64,000 nt of DNA from assembly GCA_016933915.1 (NCBI GenBank), contig JAFFZZ010000113.1:62001-126000 (forward strand), read 5' to 3'. The translations under genes were made by a program, and so were the position numbers. How positions within the stretch are numbered: the stretch's first letter is position 1; each line of letters opens with the position of its first letter. Below the pieces are notes generated by a model, which ran no database searches, was not told the origin of the DNA, and saw nothing but the letters and a program-made list of their open reading frames with translations. This document shows positions 16,638-24,709 of this stretch, piece by piece. This DNA comes from Candidatus Babeliaceae bacterium. GTDB lineage: Bacteria > Babelota > Babeliae > Babelales > Babelaceae.

Positions 16638-17699
16638 ATGTTACGGAAATTTATCGCAAGCAGCATAATTTTGCTGCCTCTTGCAACAGCACCTGAACAG
16701 CTTCCTGGCAAGATAATAGTTATCGGCAGCGCCATGTATGATCAGGTAATTGAGTGCGCGAAAGATGAGATTACCGAAGATATCTTAAGCGGTATCAAAA
16801 TCGATATTCGTCGAGTGCGTTGCTGCGCCGGCGGCGGCTGTATCAACTGTGCACGTGTTTTTCACCACCTTGGACTTCCCATAATCCCCTTTTTTAAGGT
16901 CGGAAATGATCAACTTGGAACAATCTTGCTCAATCAAATTTCAGAAGACGATATCGACACATCCTTCGCACAACGCGACCCCAAAATGGCAACAGGAACA
17001 TCATTTATTATCCCAACGCCTTCCGGGAACCGAACTCTTTTTGTATATCGAGGAGCAAATGAAACACTCTCTGGCGCAGAACTCAATCTTGAGAATTTAC
17101 CAGAGAAACCATCAGGTATCTACATCGCCCCAACCAACATTAGATTATTAATAGATCTGGTCAACTATGCACGAAAACATAAAATCTCCGTTATGCATAA
17201 TCCCAGCAGAACAGAACTTACTAGTCATGCCGATACCCTCGAAATGCAACTCCCCTGCATAACCATACTCCAAGTTAATAGGCAAGAAGCAGAACTCTTT
17301 TTTAAACATCTCGAACCTAAAGAAAATTTCTCATTAACCGCATTCTTCACCGCTGTTCATCAACGTGGAACACCGCTTATTTTACTTACAGACGGCTCTC
17401 ATGGAGCATATCTCGCAAAACAAAACAGCATTCTCTATCACCCCTGTCCGTCAGCAGAAGTGAAATGCACTGTTGGAGCAGGCGATGCACTTGGTGCAAC
17501 TTTCTTCGGAGCACTTCTTTATGGCGTAACAGAAGAAGATGCTCTTCGCGCAAGCATCATGCAGAGTATCGCCCAGGTAACTGGCACACCGCAACTCTCA
17601 CTTGCCGCCCTCCTTGAACGAGTACAAAATGAACCATCCGTCATTCACAAAAAAATAACCGGTCAGATATTTGATAAAGGCATATCGGGCCGAACATAA
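16638..17699 (+). CDS. PfkB/ribokinase-family carbohydrate kinase with signal-like N-terminus
   Basis: A kinase of the PfkB superfamily, which phosphorylates sugars or nucleosides with ATP. Seen: strand KIIVIGSAMYDQV near residue 25, the substrate loop CCAGGGCINCARVFHHLG near 60, VGNDQLG, a lid region, NPSRTELTS near 185, VNRQEAELFF near 222, and the anion-hole/catalytic signature TVGAGDALGATFFGAL near 285 with the base Asp. Substrate cannot be assigned. Odd: residues 1-22 (MLRKFIASSIILLPLATA) look like a signal peptide or membrane anchor, absent from normal family members. An upstream TTG at 16608 would overlap the previous gene; ATG at 16638 is preferred. The 3' end overlaps the convergent gene by 37 nt. 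Confidence 0.88.
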   Translation: MLRKFIASSIILLPLATAPEQLPGKIIVIGSAMYDQVIECAKDEITEDILSGIKIDIRRVRCCAGGGCINCARVFHHLGLPIIPFFKVGNDQLGTILLNQISEDDIDTSFAQRDPKMATGTSFIIPTPSGNRTLFVYRGANETLSGAELNLENLPEKPSGIYIAPTNIRLLIDLVNYARKHKISVMHNPSRTELTSHADTLEMQLPCITILQVNRQEAELFFKHLEPKENFSLTAFFTAVHQRGTPLILLTDGSHGAYLAKQNSILYHPCPSAEVKCTVGAGDALGATFFGALLYGVTEEDALRASIMQSIAQVTGTPQLSLAALLERVQNEPSVIHKKITGQIFDKGISGRT

Positions 17700-18715
17700 T
17701 AAGGAGGCGACATTATTATCGGTGACTCAACTTCGCAACAGACACTCTCACCAACATTGAGCGCAGAAAGCACTCCCGCCGGCTTATGTTCCTGCCACCA
17801 GGCAACAAGCCGCCGCAACGGCTCCCGAGGATGCACATTCTCAAAACAAAATGTACCCCAATGAGCCGGGATAAAACGTTCCGCACCCAACTCAAGATAC
17901 ACTTCCCCAGCCTCTTCAGCAGACAGATGAGAATCCTTAAGTCGATCATGCGGCTCAGAAGGCGCAATAGGAATAATGGTAGTATCTATGCGACTAAATG
18001 CAGCCCTAATCATTTGAAAATGTGAGCCATAAGCGGTATCCCCTGCACAATAAATGGTATGCCCGAACATCTCAATAACCCAGCCACCCCAAAGAGAACG
18101 GTTATAGTCAAAGATACCGCGACGCGACCAATGAATGGCGGGAACAAATGTACATTTCATCGCCTGTTCCGTTCGGCTCGAGCGAATAAGGTGGGATTCC
18201 CACCAATCCCATCCAACAACCGTTTTATAGCCCAATCGCCGCAACCACTTCTCATCACCCAGAGGCACGCAAATAGACATATGCGCATTTTTTTGAGCAA
18301 GAAACCGCAACGCCCGCTCATCGAGGTGATCAAAATGGTTATGAGAGACGAGAACACAGTCGATAGGAGGAAGTTGCGCCAACGAACAGGCAGGTTCTAC
18401 AATACGAGGGAAAAGGCAGGAAAGCGGAGAAAAGAGAGGATCTACCAAAACCGTCATACCGGCAACTTGTATTAAAAAAGTAGCATGCCCTATCCACGTA
18501 ACCAACGGAGCAATTCCAGAATAACTATTTAAAACCGATGACGGAGGAGGCAACGCCCCTTTAGCAACAACCTCGCCCCTATATTTTTCTGCTAACTTTC
18601 TGTTTTTCAAAGCATCTAGAAACATCCGAGCAACCCCGAAAATTCCATCGCCGCATTTTTTACCTACAATAGCAAACCGTCCATTTTTTCTCTCCAGAAA
18701 GATCTGGTCGCCCAT
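17663..18715 (-). CDS. Metallo-beta-lactamase-fold hydrolase, NAPE-PLD-like
   Basis: 350 residues of the metallo-beta-lactamase superfamily, closest by eye to N-acylphosphatidylethanolamine phospholipase D and its bacterial relatives. Seen: VTWIGHATFLIQ near 71, VLVDPLFSPLS near 88, the metal motif SHNHFDHLD near 125 (HxHxDH), PAIHWSRRGIFD near 192, CAGDTAYG near 224 with the bridging Asp, and IPAHWGTF near 280 with the last His. All metal ligands are present, so it should be active; the natural substrate (phospholipid, phosphodiester or lactone) is open. GGAG precedes the ATG. The leader upstream (18744-18797) can form two hairpins. Confidence 0.9.
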   Translation of the reverse strand: MGDQIFLERKNGRFAIVGKKCGDGIFGVARMFLDALKNRKLAEKYRGEVVAKGALPPPSSVLNSYSGIAPLVTWIGHATFLIQVAGMTVLVDPLFSPLSCLFPRIVEPACSLAQLPPIDCVLVSHNHFDHLDERALRFLAQKNAHMSICVPLGDEKWLRRLGYKTVVGWDWWESHLIRSSRTEQAMKCTFVPAIHWSRRGIFDYNRSLWGGWVIEMFGHTIYCAGDTAYGSHFQMIRAAFSRIDTTIIPIAPSEPHDRLKDSHLSAEEAGEVYLELGAERFIPAHWGTFCFENVHPREPLRRLVAWWQEHKPAGVLSALNVGESVCCEVESPIIMSPPYYVRPDMPLSNI

Positions 18716-18743
18716 CCCAACTCCACACGTTTTTTCAGGTTAA

Positions 18744-18797
18744 ACATTTCGGCTTCTAAAATGTAAACCCCCGTCCAGACAAGGTCTGAGACAGGGG
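18744..18797. other. Two adjacent hairpins in the intergenic leader
   Basis: First hairpin: arms 18744-18749 and 18759-18764. Second: arms 18769-18780 and 18784-18797 with two single-base bulges and a 3-nt loop. They lie 30-80 nt upstream of the NAPE-PLD-like gene, in its transcribed direction, and 200 nt upstream of uppS. They could be a structured leader, a small RNA or a terminator; no known riboswitch pattern was recognised. Confidence 0.35.
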
Positions 18798-18911
18798 AAA
18801 TGGAGGTCTTGCTTAAAATTGCCTGCAGTTGTCTTTAGATTAACGAAATTTCTGATGAATGCAACTTTTTATTTTATTTCTCTCATCGGACTATTGATCG
18901 CCCACCTAATG

Positions 18912-18920
18912 TGTTATAGT
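18912..18920 (+). promoter_or_regulatory. Candidate extended -10 promoter for uppS-gpsA
   Basis: TGTTATAGT matches the extended -10 form (TGnTATAAT) at five of six -10 positions, 75 nt upstream of the uppS start. A TTGATC 15 nt upstream of the -10 hexamer may serve as a weak -35. Confidence 0.4.
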
Positions 18921-18995
18921 TGTCACGGGTATATCACGATAGTACTCGTTCCCCCGCACTTTCACGCTTAAGGATAAATCGGCAAAAAGGACCTT

Positions 18996-19817
18996 ATGAG
19001 ACAGAACCAGTTTTTTACACTTACACTAACGATCACCTGTCTATTTCTGTTTTCCATACTCATATTTTTTTATTGGAAACCAAAACAGCAACATCAAATC
19101 CAGTCGCACAAAAAAAATGTGCTCTCCATAAAACATCTCGGCCTCATTATGGATGGCAACCGCCGCTGGGCCAAGAAACGAAGCTTAATCCCCTGGCAAG
19201 GTCATAAGGAAGGTGTCGAACCGGTCAAACGAGCAGTCGAGTTTTGCGTTGAAAACGATATTCCTTACCTCTCGCTCTACGCGTTCTCAACGGAAAATTT
19301 TAAACGTTCCACCGAAGAGTTAAACCATCTTTTCGGCATTATTAAAGAGGGCCTCTCAGACAAAGACTTCAACAAACTTTTATCTCATGGTGTAAAGATT
19401 AAATTTATCGGCGAACGATCTCTTTTCCCCCCAGACCTCATAGCAAAAATCAACGAAACTGAACAACAGACAAAAAACGGTGACAAGCTCACGCTGCTCA
19501 TTCTCTTCTGCTATGGCGGAAGACAGGAGTTAACCGCTTCCTGCCGAGAAATTGCTCGCAAGGTCTCTGCCGGACATCTTAAGCCCGAAGCAATAACACC
19601 CGAACTCATCGAAGAACATCTCTGGACCGCAGGGATCCCATCCCCAGATCTTGTAGTAAGAACCGGCGGTGAGAAGCGTTTAAGTAATTTTTACCCGTGG
19701 CAGTCGACGTATAGTGAACTACTTTTTTTAGATAAATACTGGCCAGACATAACCAAAGAAGACCTCGCACACATTGTCCGCACCTTTGAAAATAGAAAAA
19801 GGAATTTTGGAAAATGA
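18996..19817 (+). CDS. uppS: Isoprenyl (undecaprenyl) diphosphate synthase with N-terminal membrane segment
   Basis: Cis-prenyltransferase that makes undecaprenyl diphosphate, the lipid carrier of peptidoglycan and O-antigen synthesis. Seen: IMDGNRRWAKK near residue 50 with the Mg-binding Asp, SLYAFSTENFKR near 92, LLILFCYGGRQEL near 165, and SPDLVVRTGGEKRLSNF followed by PWQSTYSEL near 215. All catalytic residues are present. Odd: about 45 extra N-terminal residues with one strong membrane segment (10-27) followed by KPKQ and KK, which would place the enzyme in the cytoplasm but tethered. The start is well supported by AAGGA 6 nt before the ATG. Overlaps gpsA by 4 nt. Confidence 0.95.
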   Translation: MRQNQFFTLTLTITCLFLFSILIFFYWKPKQQHQIQSHKKNVLSIKHLGLIMDGNRRWAKKRSLIPWQGHKEGVEPVKRAVEFCVENDIPYLSLYAFSTENFKRSTEELNHLFGIIKEGLSDKDFNKLLSHGVKIKFIGERSLFPPDLIAKINETEQQTKNGDKLTLLILFCYGGRQELTASCREIARKVSAGHLKPEAITPELIEEHLWTAGIPSPDLVVRTGGEKRLSNFYPWQSTYSELLFLDKYWPDITKEDLAHIVRTFENRKRNFGK

Positions 19818-20818
19818 GAGAGCAACGTCCCCCTGCCTGTGCAATTCTTGGCGATGGGGCATTCGGAACCGCATTTGCAACTCTTTTAACAAACAACGGA
19901 CACCGAACACTCCTCTGGTGTTTTAATGAAGATGTCGCACAAAACATTAGGGAGAATCAGGAAAACAGACGCTTTCTTCCAGGGATAAAACTCCCTTCCG
20001 CCATAGAACCTATTACCAATATAGCTGAAGCCTGTGCAGCTCCATGGATTTTTATTGCAACACCCGTTCCTTTCATGCGCTCGATTCTCAAACAGTGTAC
20101 GCCTTTTGCCAAGGCACATCAATCATGGGTCTGCCTCAATAAGGGCATAGAGCAGGGAACGCTCTGCCTTCCCACAGAAATTATTGCGCAAGAAATTGGC
20201 CCACGCGCAAAAAACGCTGTTCTTTCCGGGCCAAGTTTCGCCCGCGATATCGCCACGGCGCAACCGACTGTCGTCAGCGTTGCTTCGAAAAATAAACGCC
20301 TTGCAAGCAACCTGGCAAGTCTGCTGAACAATACCTTTTTTGCCTGTGTTGTCTCAAATGATCCTATTGGTACTCAGTATGCAGGAGCGCTCAAAAACGG
20401 CTGTGCTATCGGTACAGGAATTTTAGCCGGTGCCGGCTATGGCCACAATACACAGGTTAGATTTGCCCTCCAATATCTTGAAGAGATTAAAGCGCTCGTT
20501 TTAGCAAGTGGGGGAAAATGGGCAACACTCTACTCTCCAGCAACTATAGGCGATGTCATTCTTTCCTGTTTTACCGTCCAAAGCCGAAACTACCGTTTCG
20601 GACTCTCAATCGGCAAAGGCGAAACAACCAGTGAAAGCCTCAATGGACCTCATCGTCCTACTATCGAAGGAGTAAACACATTGCTCGCGTTACAGCAACT
20701 AGAAACCAAACATGGATTTTATCTTCCATTGAGCATAGCATTGACTGAGATAGTTGAGGGACGAGCAGCACCTCAGACACTTATCGATACCCTCTGCTCT
20801 CGAATCTATCTCTCATAA
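19814..20818 (+). CDS. gpsA: NAD(P)-dependent glycerol-3-phosphate dehydrogenase
   Basis: Makes sn-glycerol 3-phosphate from dihydroxyacetone phosphate, the backbone of phospholipids, in the cytoplasm. 334 residues, full length. Seen: Rossmann loop ILGDGAFGTA near residue 12 (family GxGxxGTA), NRRFLPGI near 53, FIATPVPF near 78, LNKGIEQGT near 110, LSGPSFARDI near 138, the catalytic Lys in YAGALKNGCAIGTGI near 192, and TIGDVILSC near 245. The ATG overlaps the uppS stop (ATGA), so the pair is coupled. It ends 1 bp from the convergent PASTA gene. Confidence 0.96.
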   Translation: MREQRPPACAILGDGAFGTAFATLLTNNGHRTLLWCFNEDVAQNIRENQENRRFLPGIKLPSAIEPITNIAEACAAPWIFIATPVPFMRSILKQCTPFAKAHQSWVCLNKGIEQGTLCLPTEIIAQEIGPRAKNAVLSGPSFARDIATAQPTVVSVASKNKRLASNLASLLNNTFFACVVSNDPIGTQYAGALKNGCAIGTGILAGAGYGHNTQVRFALQYLEEIKALVLASGGKWATLYSPATIGDVILSCFTVQSRNYRFGLSIGKGETTSESLNGPHRPTIEGVNTLLALQQLETKHGFYLPLSIALTEIVEGRAAPQTLIDTLCSRIYLS

Positions 20819-20819
20819 T

Positions 20820-21506
20820 TTAGCCGACAGTCAAGTAAGCAGTCATAGGCTTTCCGCTCTCGATGAGCGAGCCAGGTAACGGTTGCTGAGCCACTACAAC
20901 TCCCTCATGGTTCGAAACCTCTTCATCGCACACAGTACGGACGCCTTGTTGTGCTAGCCATCTCTCGGCAATCCGTATCGGCTGCTCAATAAGAGACGGC
21001 ATAACATGCCACCCAGAAGACATCCCCAGTGAAACATAAAGAATCATATGTGGCGGAACTCCCAATTCTGATCCAGCGGCAGGAATCTGAGCAACTACCG
21101 TCTGAGCAGGAGCGGCGTGGTCAATCTCTCTTACCTTTAGGCGGATTTTCAATACCTGTGCCCGGTTTTCTGCAACTTTACGTGAAAGACCACAGAGAGC
21201 AGGAGCACCGATTTTTTGGTGTTGGCGAGAAATAAGCACAAAAACTGGTTGATGCGTTTTAATTTTTTGCCCCGATCGTGGCACCTGATCAAGAACTATA
21301 CCCGGTGTCATCGCTTCATCACGCTCCGCCAAAATACGCACGTTCAACTGCTTTGCAGAGAGCTGCATAACCGCTTCTGAAAGAGACATTCCAATAACAT
21401 TTGGCGTTTCGAATGATTCACTTTTTACGAGCAGAGCAACGAACCAATAGCCACCAAGGAAAGAAACAAAAGGGACAAATAGAAGAACAAACTGATGCCA
21501 ACGCAT
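20820..21506 (-). CDS. Membrane-anchored PASTA-domain protein
   Basis: 228 residues from the ATG at 21506, chosen because GGGAG lies 7 nt upstream and the membrane segment (FVLLFVPFVSFLGGYWFVALL) then starts at residue 6. Three PASTA domains follow (about 33-95, 98-163, 168-228), each with the family pattern PxxxGxxxxxA and a later QxPxxG (for example LDQVPRSGQ and VVAQQPLPGS). PASTA domains bind muropeptides or beta-lactams in kinases and PBPs. Here no kinase or PBP domain is attached, so it may be a free periplasmic cell-wall sensor or a PBP partner; the bifunctional PBP is 900 bp away. It lies directly downstream of rnpB on the same strand. Confidence 0.85.
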   Translation of the reverse strand: MRWHQFVLLFVPFVSFLGGYWFVALLVKSESFETPNVIGMSLSEAVMQLSAKQLNVRILAERDEAMTPGIVLDQVPRSGQKIKTHQPVFVLISRQHQKIGAPALCGLSRKVAENRAQVLKIRLKVREIDHAAPAQTVVAQIPAAGSELGVPPHMILYVSLGMSSGWHVMPSLIEQPIRIAERWLAQQGVRTVCDEEVSNHEGVVVAQQPLPGSLIESGKPMTAYLTVG

Positions 21507-21532
21507 CGTTAAACTCCCGAAGAATAAAAAAG

Positions 21533-21903
21533 TCGTGCAGGGCACTCAATAAGCCGGATTCTGTCCTGAAAAGCTCAGGAGGCAACCATTCCTCTTGGCA
21601 ACACACCCGCGTATTTTCTTCCGTCAGCAATATTATAACTCCTGATGGCGAAACGAATAATCGGATACGCTTCTTGGTCTTGCTCCCTGTGGGGTTTACC
21701 CCGCTCCCCTCTTACAAAGGAAACGCGTGCGCTCTTACCGCACGTTTTCACCCTTACCACGCCAAAGCATGGCGGTTATTTTCTGTGGCACTTTCCGTAG
21801 GCTTGCACCCCCCTAGCTCTCAACTAGGCACAGCATTCGTTTGGAGTCCAGACTTTCCTCATGAATTTTAAAATTCACGCGATTGCCTTTCATACCCTGC
21901 ACC
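21533..21903 (-). ncRNA. rnpB: RNase P RNA, bacterial class A
   Basis: The catalytic RNA that removes 5' leaders from pre-tRNAs. On the minus strand the conserved elements come in the right order: GAGGAAAGTCTGGACTCC (CR-I), GTAAGGGTGAAAACG with GGTAAGAGCGCAC, the GTAAACCCC stem, GGGAGCAAGACC, and AGAATCCGGCTTA near the 3' end. P1 is formed by GTGCAGGG at the 5' end and CCCTGCAC at the 3' end, which sets the approximate limits, and a T-run follows (21525-21530). A promoter-like TGGACA (21956-21961) and TAATAT (21933-21938, 17-bp spacer) lie inside the 3' end of the upstream membrane-protein gene. The 5' end overlaps that gene's stop by about 14 nt. Confidence 0.95.
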
Positions 21904-22303
21904 GCACTATCACCAGTAAAGGTGCTATTATTATATTAGCAATAATAGAATATGGTGTCCAGGCAAACATTCCCTCAAACAAAAGAGTACTCGCAACAAT
22001 CAAAACAGAGGCAAAGATAGGAACGAGCACAACTTTTTCAAAATAATGATTAAGCAGACGCCATAAAAGCCAATAAGTAAGCTGTAAACCAAGAACCCAA
22101 AAAAGCGTTCGCCCTTGTAAGAAAAGACTTCCCATAATAAAGAAAAGTGCCCAGATCAGAAGCAGCACATTCTGTTTTTTGCACAGGAGCTGACTCGCCC
22201 ACCAATGCAAAGTAATGGGTACATAGACACAATGGAACAAGGCCATCTGAATTAACTCGCCAACGAGGGAAACAATCGGCCCCACGATTCCAGTTATCAT
22301 CAT
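21890..22303 (-). CDS. Small multi-pass membrane protein, unknown
   Basis: About 137 residues, four to five hydrophobic segments, few charged residues. The ATG at 22303 is preferred over a TTG at 22309, with AAGGGA 8 nt upstream. I do not recognise a family; size and topology resemble MreD-like shape proteins, but no motif confirms that. It is divergent from the bifunctional PBP (76 bp apart) and runs into rnpB, overlapping its 5' end by about 14 nt. Given high hydrophobicity and ribosome site, a real gene is likely. Confidence 0.6.
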   Translation of the reverse strand: MMITGIVGPIVSLVGELIQMALFHCVYVPITLHWWASQLLCKKQNVLLLIWALFFIMGSLFLQGRTLFWVLGLQLTYWLLWRLLNHYFEKVVLVPIFASVLIVASTLLFEGMFAWTPYSIIANIIIAPLLVIVRCRV

Positions 22304-22379
22304 GAGCAAAATCCCTTTTTGTGGTACACTAACAAAGCTTTACGTCAGTATACCCTATTTTTATCACCCGTAGAGTTTT

Positions 22380-24266
22380 ATGAGTTACCGGCTTTTCCTC
22401 TTTTTATTTCTCTCAGCGGGCCTTGTTTTTGGCGGCATCACCGGCATCCTCTTTTACCTCGGAACAAATCGGTTAATCGATCTCTCTTCCCTTGAACATT
22501 ACAACCCAAATCGACCAAGTGTAGTTCTTGATGATCAGGGGATTGAATTTATGCGATTTCAACTCGATCGCCGAGAACCAATCGCATTATCCGAAATGCC
22601 AAACCATCTCATTAATGCATTTATCGCAGCTGAAGACCGACAGTTTTTCTCCCACAATGGAATCTCTCTGAGAAGCATCATTCGCTCAGTTCTCGTAAAT
22701 ATATCACGAGGCAGACGAGCACAAGGAGCAAGCACCATTACCCAGCAACTCATTAAAAATCTCTTTTTCACACCAGAACGAAGTTTTACTCGAAAAATAA
22801 AGGAACAACTACTCTCCCTTTACCTTGAGTGGCGCTTTACTAAAGAACAGATTTTGGAGACCTATCTCAATCATATCTGTTTTGGAGAAGGCATCTACGG
22901 GGTACAGGCAGCAACCCACCGGTTCTGGGGTATCTCGACAAGAAAACTGTCGCCTGCACAGAGTGCGTCACTGGCGGCTATTATCCGGCGCCCCGCATAC
23001 TACTGCCCGCTTCTACACCCAGAAAACACATTAACTAGGCGCAATCTCATCCTTAAATTAGAATTGGAAAATGGATTTATCGACCAGAAGGTATATGAAG
23101 CAGCCTGCGCAGAACCGTTAAACCTTAAGACAACGAAGGAACGGCGGCTAGCCCCTCATGTTCGAGAAATGATCCGAAAAAAACTCGAGGAGATTATCGG
23201 CCGCGCTAAACTCTACTCCGGCGGATACCTCATCCAAACGACAATCAGCCAACATGCACAACGGCGCGCTGAAGAGGTATTTCATTACCACATTAGCTCA
23301 CTCAGAACATTACAACCAAATATCGACGGTGCACTTGTCTGTTTAGATGTAGGGTCCGGTGCAATCAAAGCCCTTGTCGGCGGCGTTGATTTCAATAACT
23401 CACATTTTAATAGGGCAGAACAGGCATCACGACAGATGGGCTCCATATTTAAACCTCTTATTTATGCATCCGCTGTTGAGCAGGGACGCTCGCTTACTAA
23501 CATCATGATTGATGAACCACTTTCTATCAACGCATGGGAACCGCGCAATTTTAATCGACGATTTGACGGACCAATGACACTCGCTCATGCACTTGTTACT
23601 TCCAACAATATTATTGCCGTCAAGCTCCTGCTCGAAAGTAACATAAACCGCATTATTTACGACGCCTATCGCGCCCACCTTCCCGGCCCCTTTCAACCGT
23701 ACCCATCGCTCGCTCTCGGCTGTACCGATTGTTCACCACTCCATGCGGCAGGCATGTTCAATATCTTTGCAAATAAGGGCGTCTATTGTGAACCACACCT
23801 TGTTCTCTGGATTAAAGACCGATGGGGCAACCGACTTTGGCGTTCGCAGCAAGTTGTTGAACAGGTTTTTGACTGGCGGACCACCAGTCAAATCGCACGA
23901 GTCCTTCAGATTGTCATGGAACGGCTGAAAGTAAGATTACCGCGATGGCCACTCAAGGGACAGGCATTGGCAAAAACGGGAACTACCAATGAGCATCGGA
24001 CCTGTTGGTTTGCCGGCAGCACGCCAACACATACCACCATCATTTATCTCGGCTGTGATGACAACAGTTCTATGGAGGGCAAAATATCATCAGGCTGGCA
24101 CGGAGCACCAATCTGGCTCGATTTTAACGCAACCATCGAAAGCCCTCAGGCATCATTCGTTTTCGAGCCTTCCCTCACACAAGTTACTGTCCAAAAAAAG
24201 ACCGGGTTGCCGACGAGTGAACGAGGAGCCGACACACTTTCACTGTTTATCCCAACACACGAGTAA
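22380..24266 (+). CDS. Bifunctional class A penicillin-binding protein (transglycosylase/transpeptidase)
   Basis: Polymerises and cross-links peptidoglycan at the outer face of the inner membrane. 628 residues: N-terminal anchor (about 5-28), glycosyltransferase domain GT51 with AAEDRQFFSHNG (catalytic Glu85), GASTITQQLIKNLF near 120, KIKEQLLSLYLE and ETYLNHICFG, then the transpeptidase with S355-I-F-K (SxxK), S408-N-N (SxN) and K532-T-G. All catalytic residues are in place. It lacks the long C-terminal extensions of E. coli PBP1a and is close to PbpC/PBP1A short forms. Its last 120 nt overlap the convergent unknown gene at 24146. A peptidoglycan wall is therefore likely made by this organism. 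Confidence 0.95.
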   Translation: MSYRLFLFLFLSAGLVFGGITGILFYLGTNRLIDLSSLEHYNPNRPSVVLDDQGIEFMRFQLDRREPIALSEMPNHLINAFIAAEDRQFFSHNGISLRSIIRSVLVNISRGRRAQGASTITQQLIKNLFFTPERSFTRKIKEQLLSLYLEWRFTKEQILETYLNHICFGEGIYGVQAATHRFWGISTRKLSPAQSASLAAIIRRPAYYCPLLHPENTLTRRNLILKLELENGFIDQKVYEAACAEPLNLKTTKERRLAPHVREMIRKKLEEIIGRAKLYSGGYLIQTTISQHAQRRAEEVFHYHISSLRTLQPNIDGALVCLDVGSGAIKALVGGVDFNNSHFNRAEQASRQMGSIFKPLIYASAVEQGRSLTNIMIDEPLSINAWEPRNFNRRFDGPMTLAHALVTSNNIIAVKLLLESNINRIIYDAYRAHLPGPFQPYPSLALGCTDCSPLHAAGMFNIFANKGVYCEPHLVLWIKDRWGNRLWRSQQVVEQVFDWRTTSQIARVLQIVMERLKVRLPRWPLKGQALAKTGTTNEHRTCWFAGSTPTHTTIIYLGCDDNSSMEGKISSGWHGAPIWLDFNATIESPQASFVFEPSLTQVTVQKKTGLPTSERGADTLSLFIPTHE

Positions 24267-24709
24267 CTGCGCCAAGTAACCAGAAGTTCAAGCTTTTCAA
24301 TGAACCGATCCAACGAGGCAAGTAGTTCATTAACTAAATCATGTTTATATTTCCATTCACGCCAAAGTTTCAACAGTGGCAATCCGCAGATCCACGAACA
24401 ACACGCAATAGAAGCAAAAAGTGTCCAACGTTCATACACCGCAGACAACACTCCGGAAAATAGAAACCAACCAGTCACAGCCCCCCATGAAAGAACTTCC
24501 CAACACATATCAGAAGCAAACGACCGAAGGAACACGGGCTGTTTCAATGCTACATCCTGAAGCTGCACACGCAATTGACGGGCAACACGCAGCTGCTCGT
24601 TAAGTGTATCTATCGTACATTTGCCGCAAAGTGACAAAGTACTGAAGACTATAGCAACAGAGAATTTTTTGAAAATTCCTTTGTTATTTGAGAGAACGTC
24701 GTAATTCAT
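24146..24709 (-). CDS. Putative membrane protein downstream of murG, unknown
   Basis: 187 residues from the ATG at 24709, inside the end of murG (26-nt overlap), so it may be translationally coupled. Seen: a first hydrophobic segment (FSVAIVFSTLSLCG), a short amphipathic helix, and two further membrane segments (about 75-125), then a C-terminal tail that lies antisense to the last 120 nt of the PBP gene. The tail has an unusual composition, as expected for a sequence constrained by the opposite gene. No family recognised. It could be real with a late stop, or the true product may matter only up to about residue 148. Confidence 0.5.
   Translation of the reverse strand: MNYDVLSNNKGIFKKFSVAIVFSTLSLCGKCTIDTLNEQLRVARQLRVQLQDVALKQPVFLRSFASDMCWEVLSWGAVTGWFLFSGVLSAVYERWTLFASIACCSWICGLPLLKLWREWKYKHDLVNELLASLDRFIEKLELLVTWRSYSCVGINSESVSAPRSLVGNPVFFWTVTCVREGSKTNDA

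Noticed and set aside
18731-18850. Signal recognition particle RNA or tmRNA in the structured gap
   Set aside because: The conserved SRP tetraloop region and the tmRNA ends and tag frame are not present.
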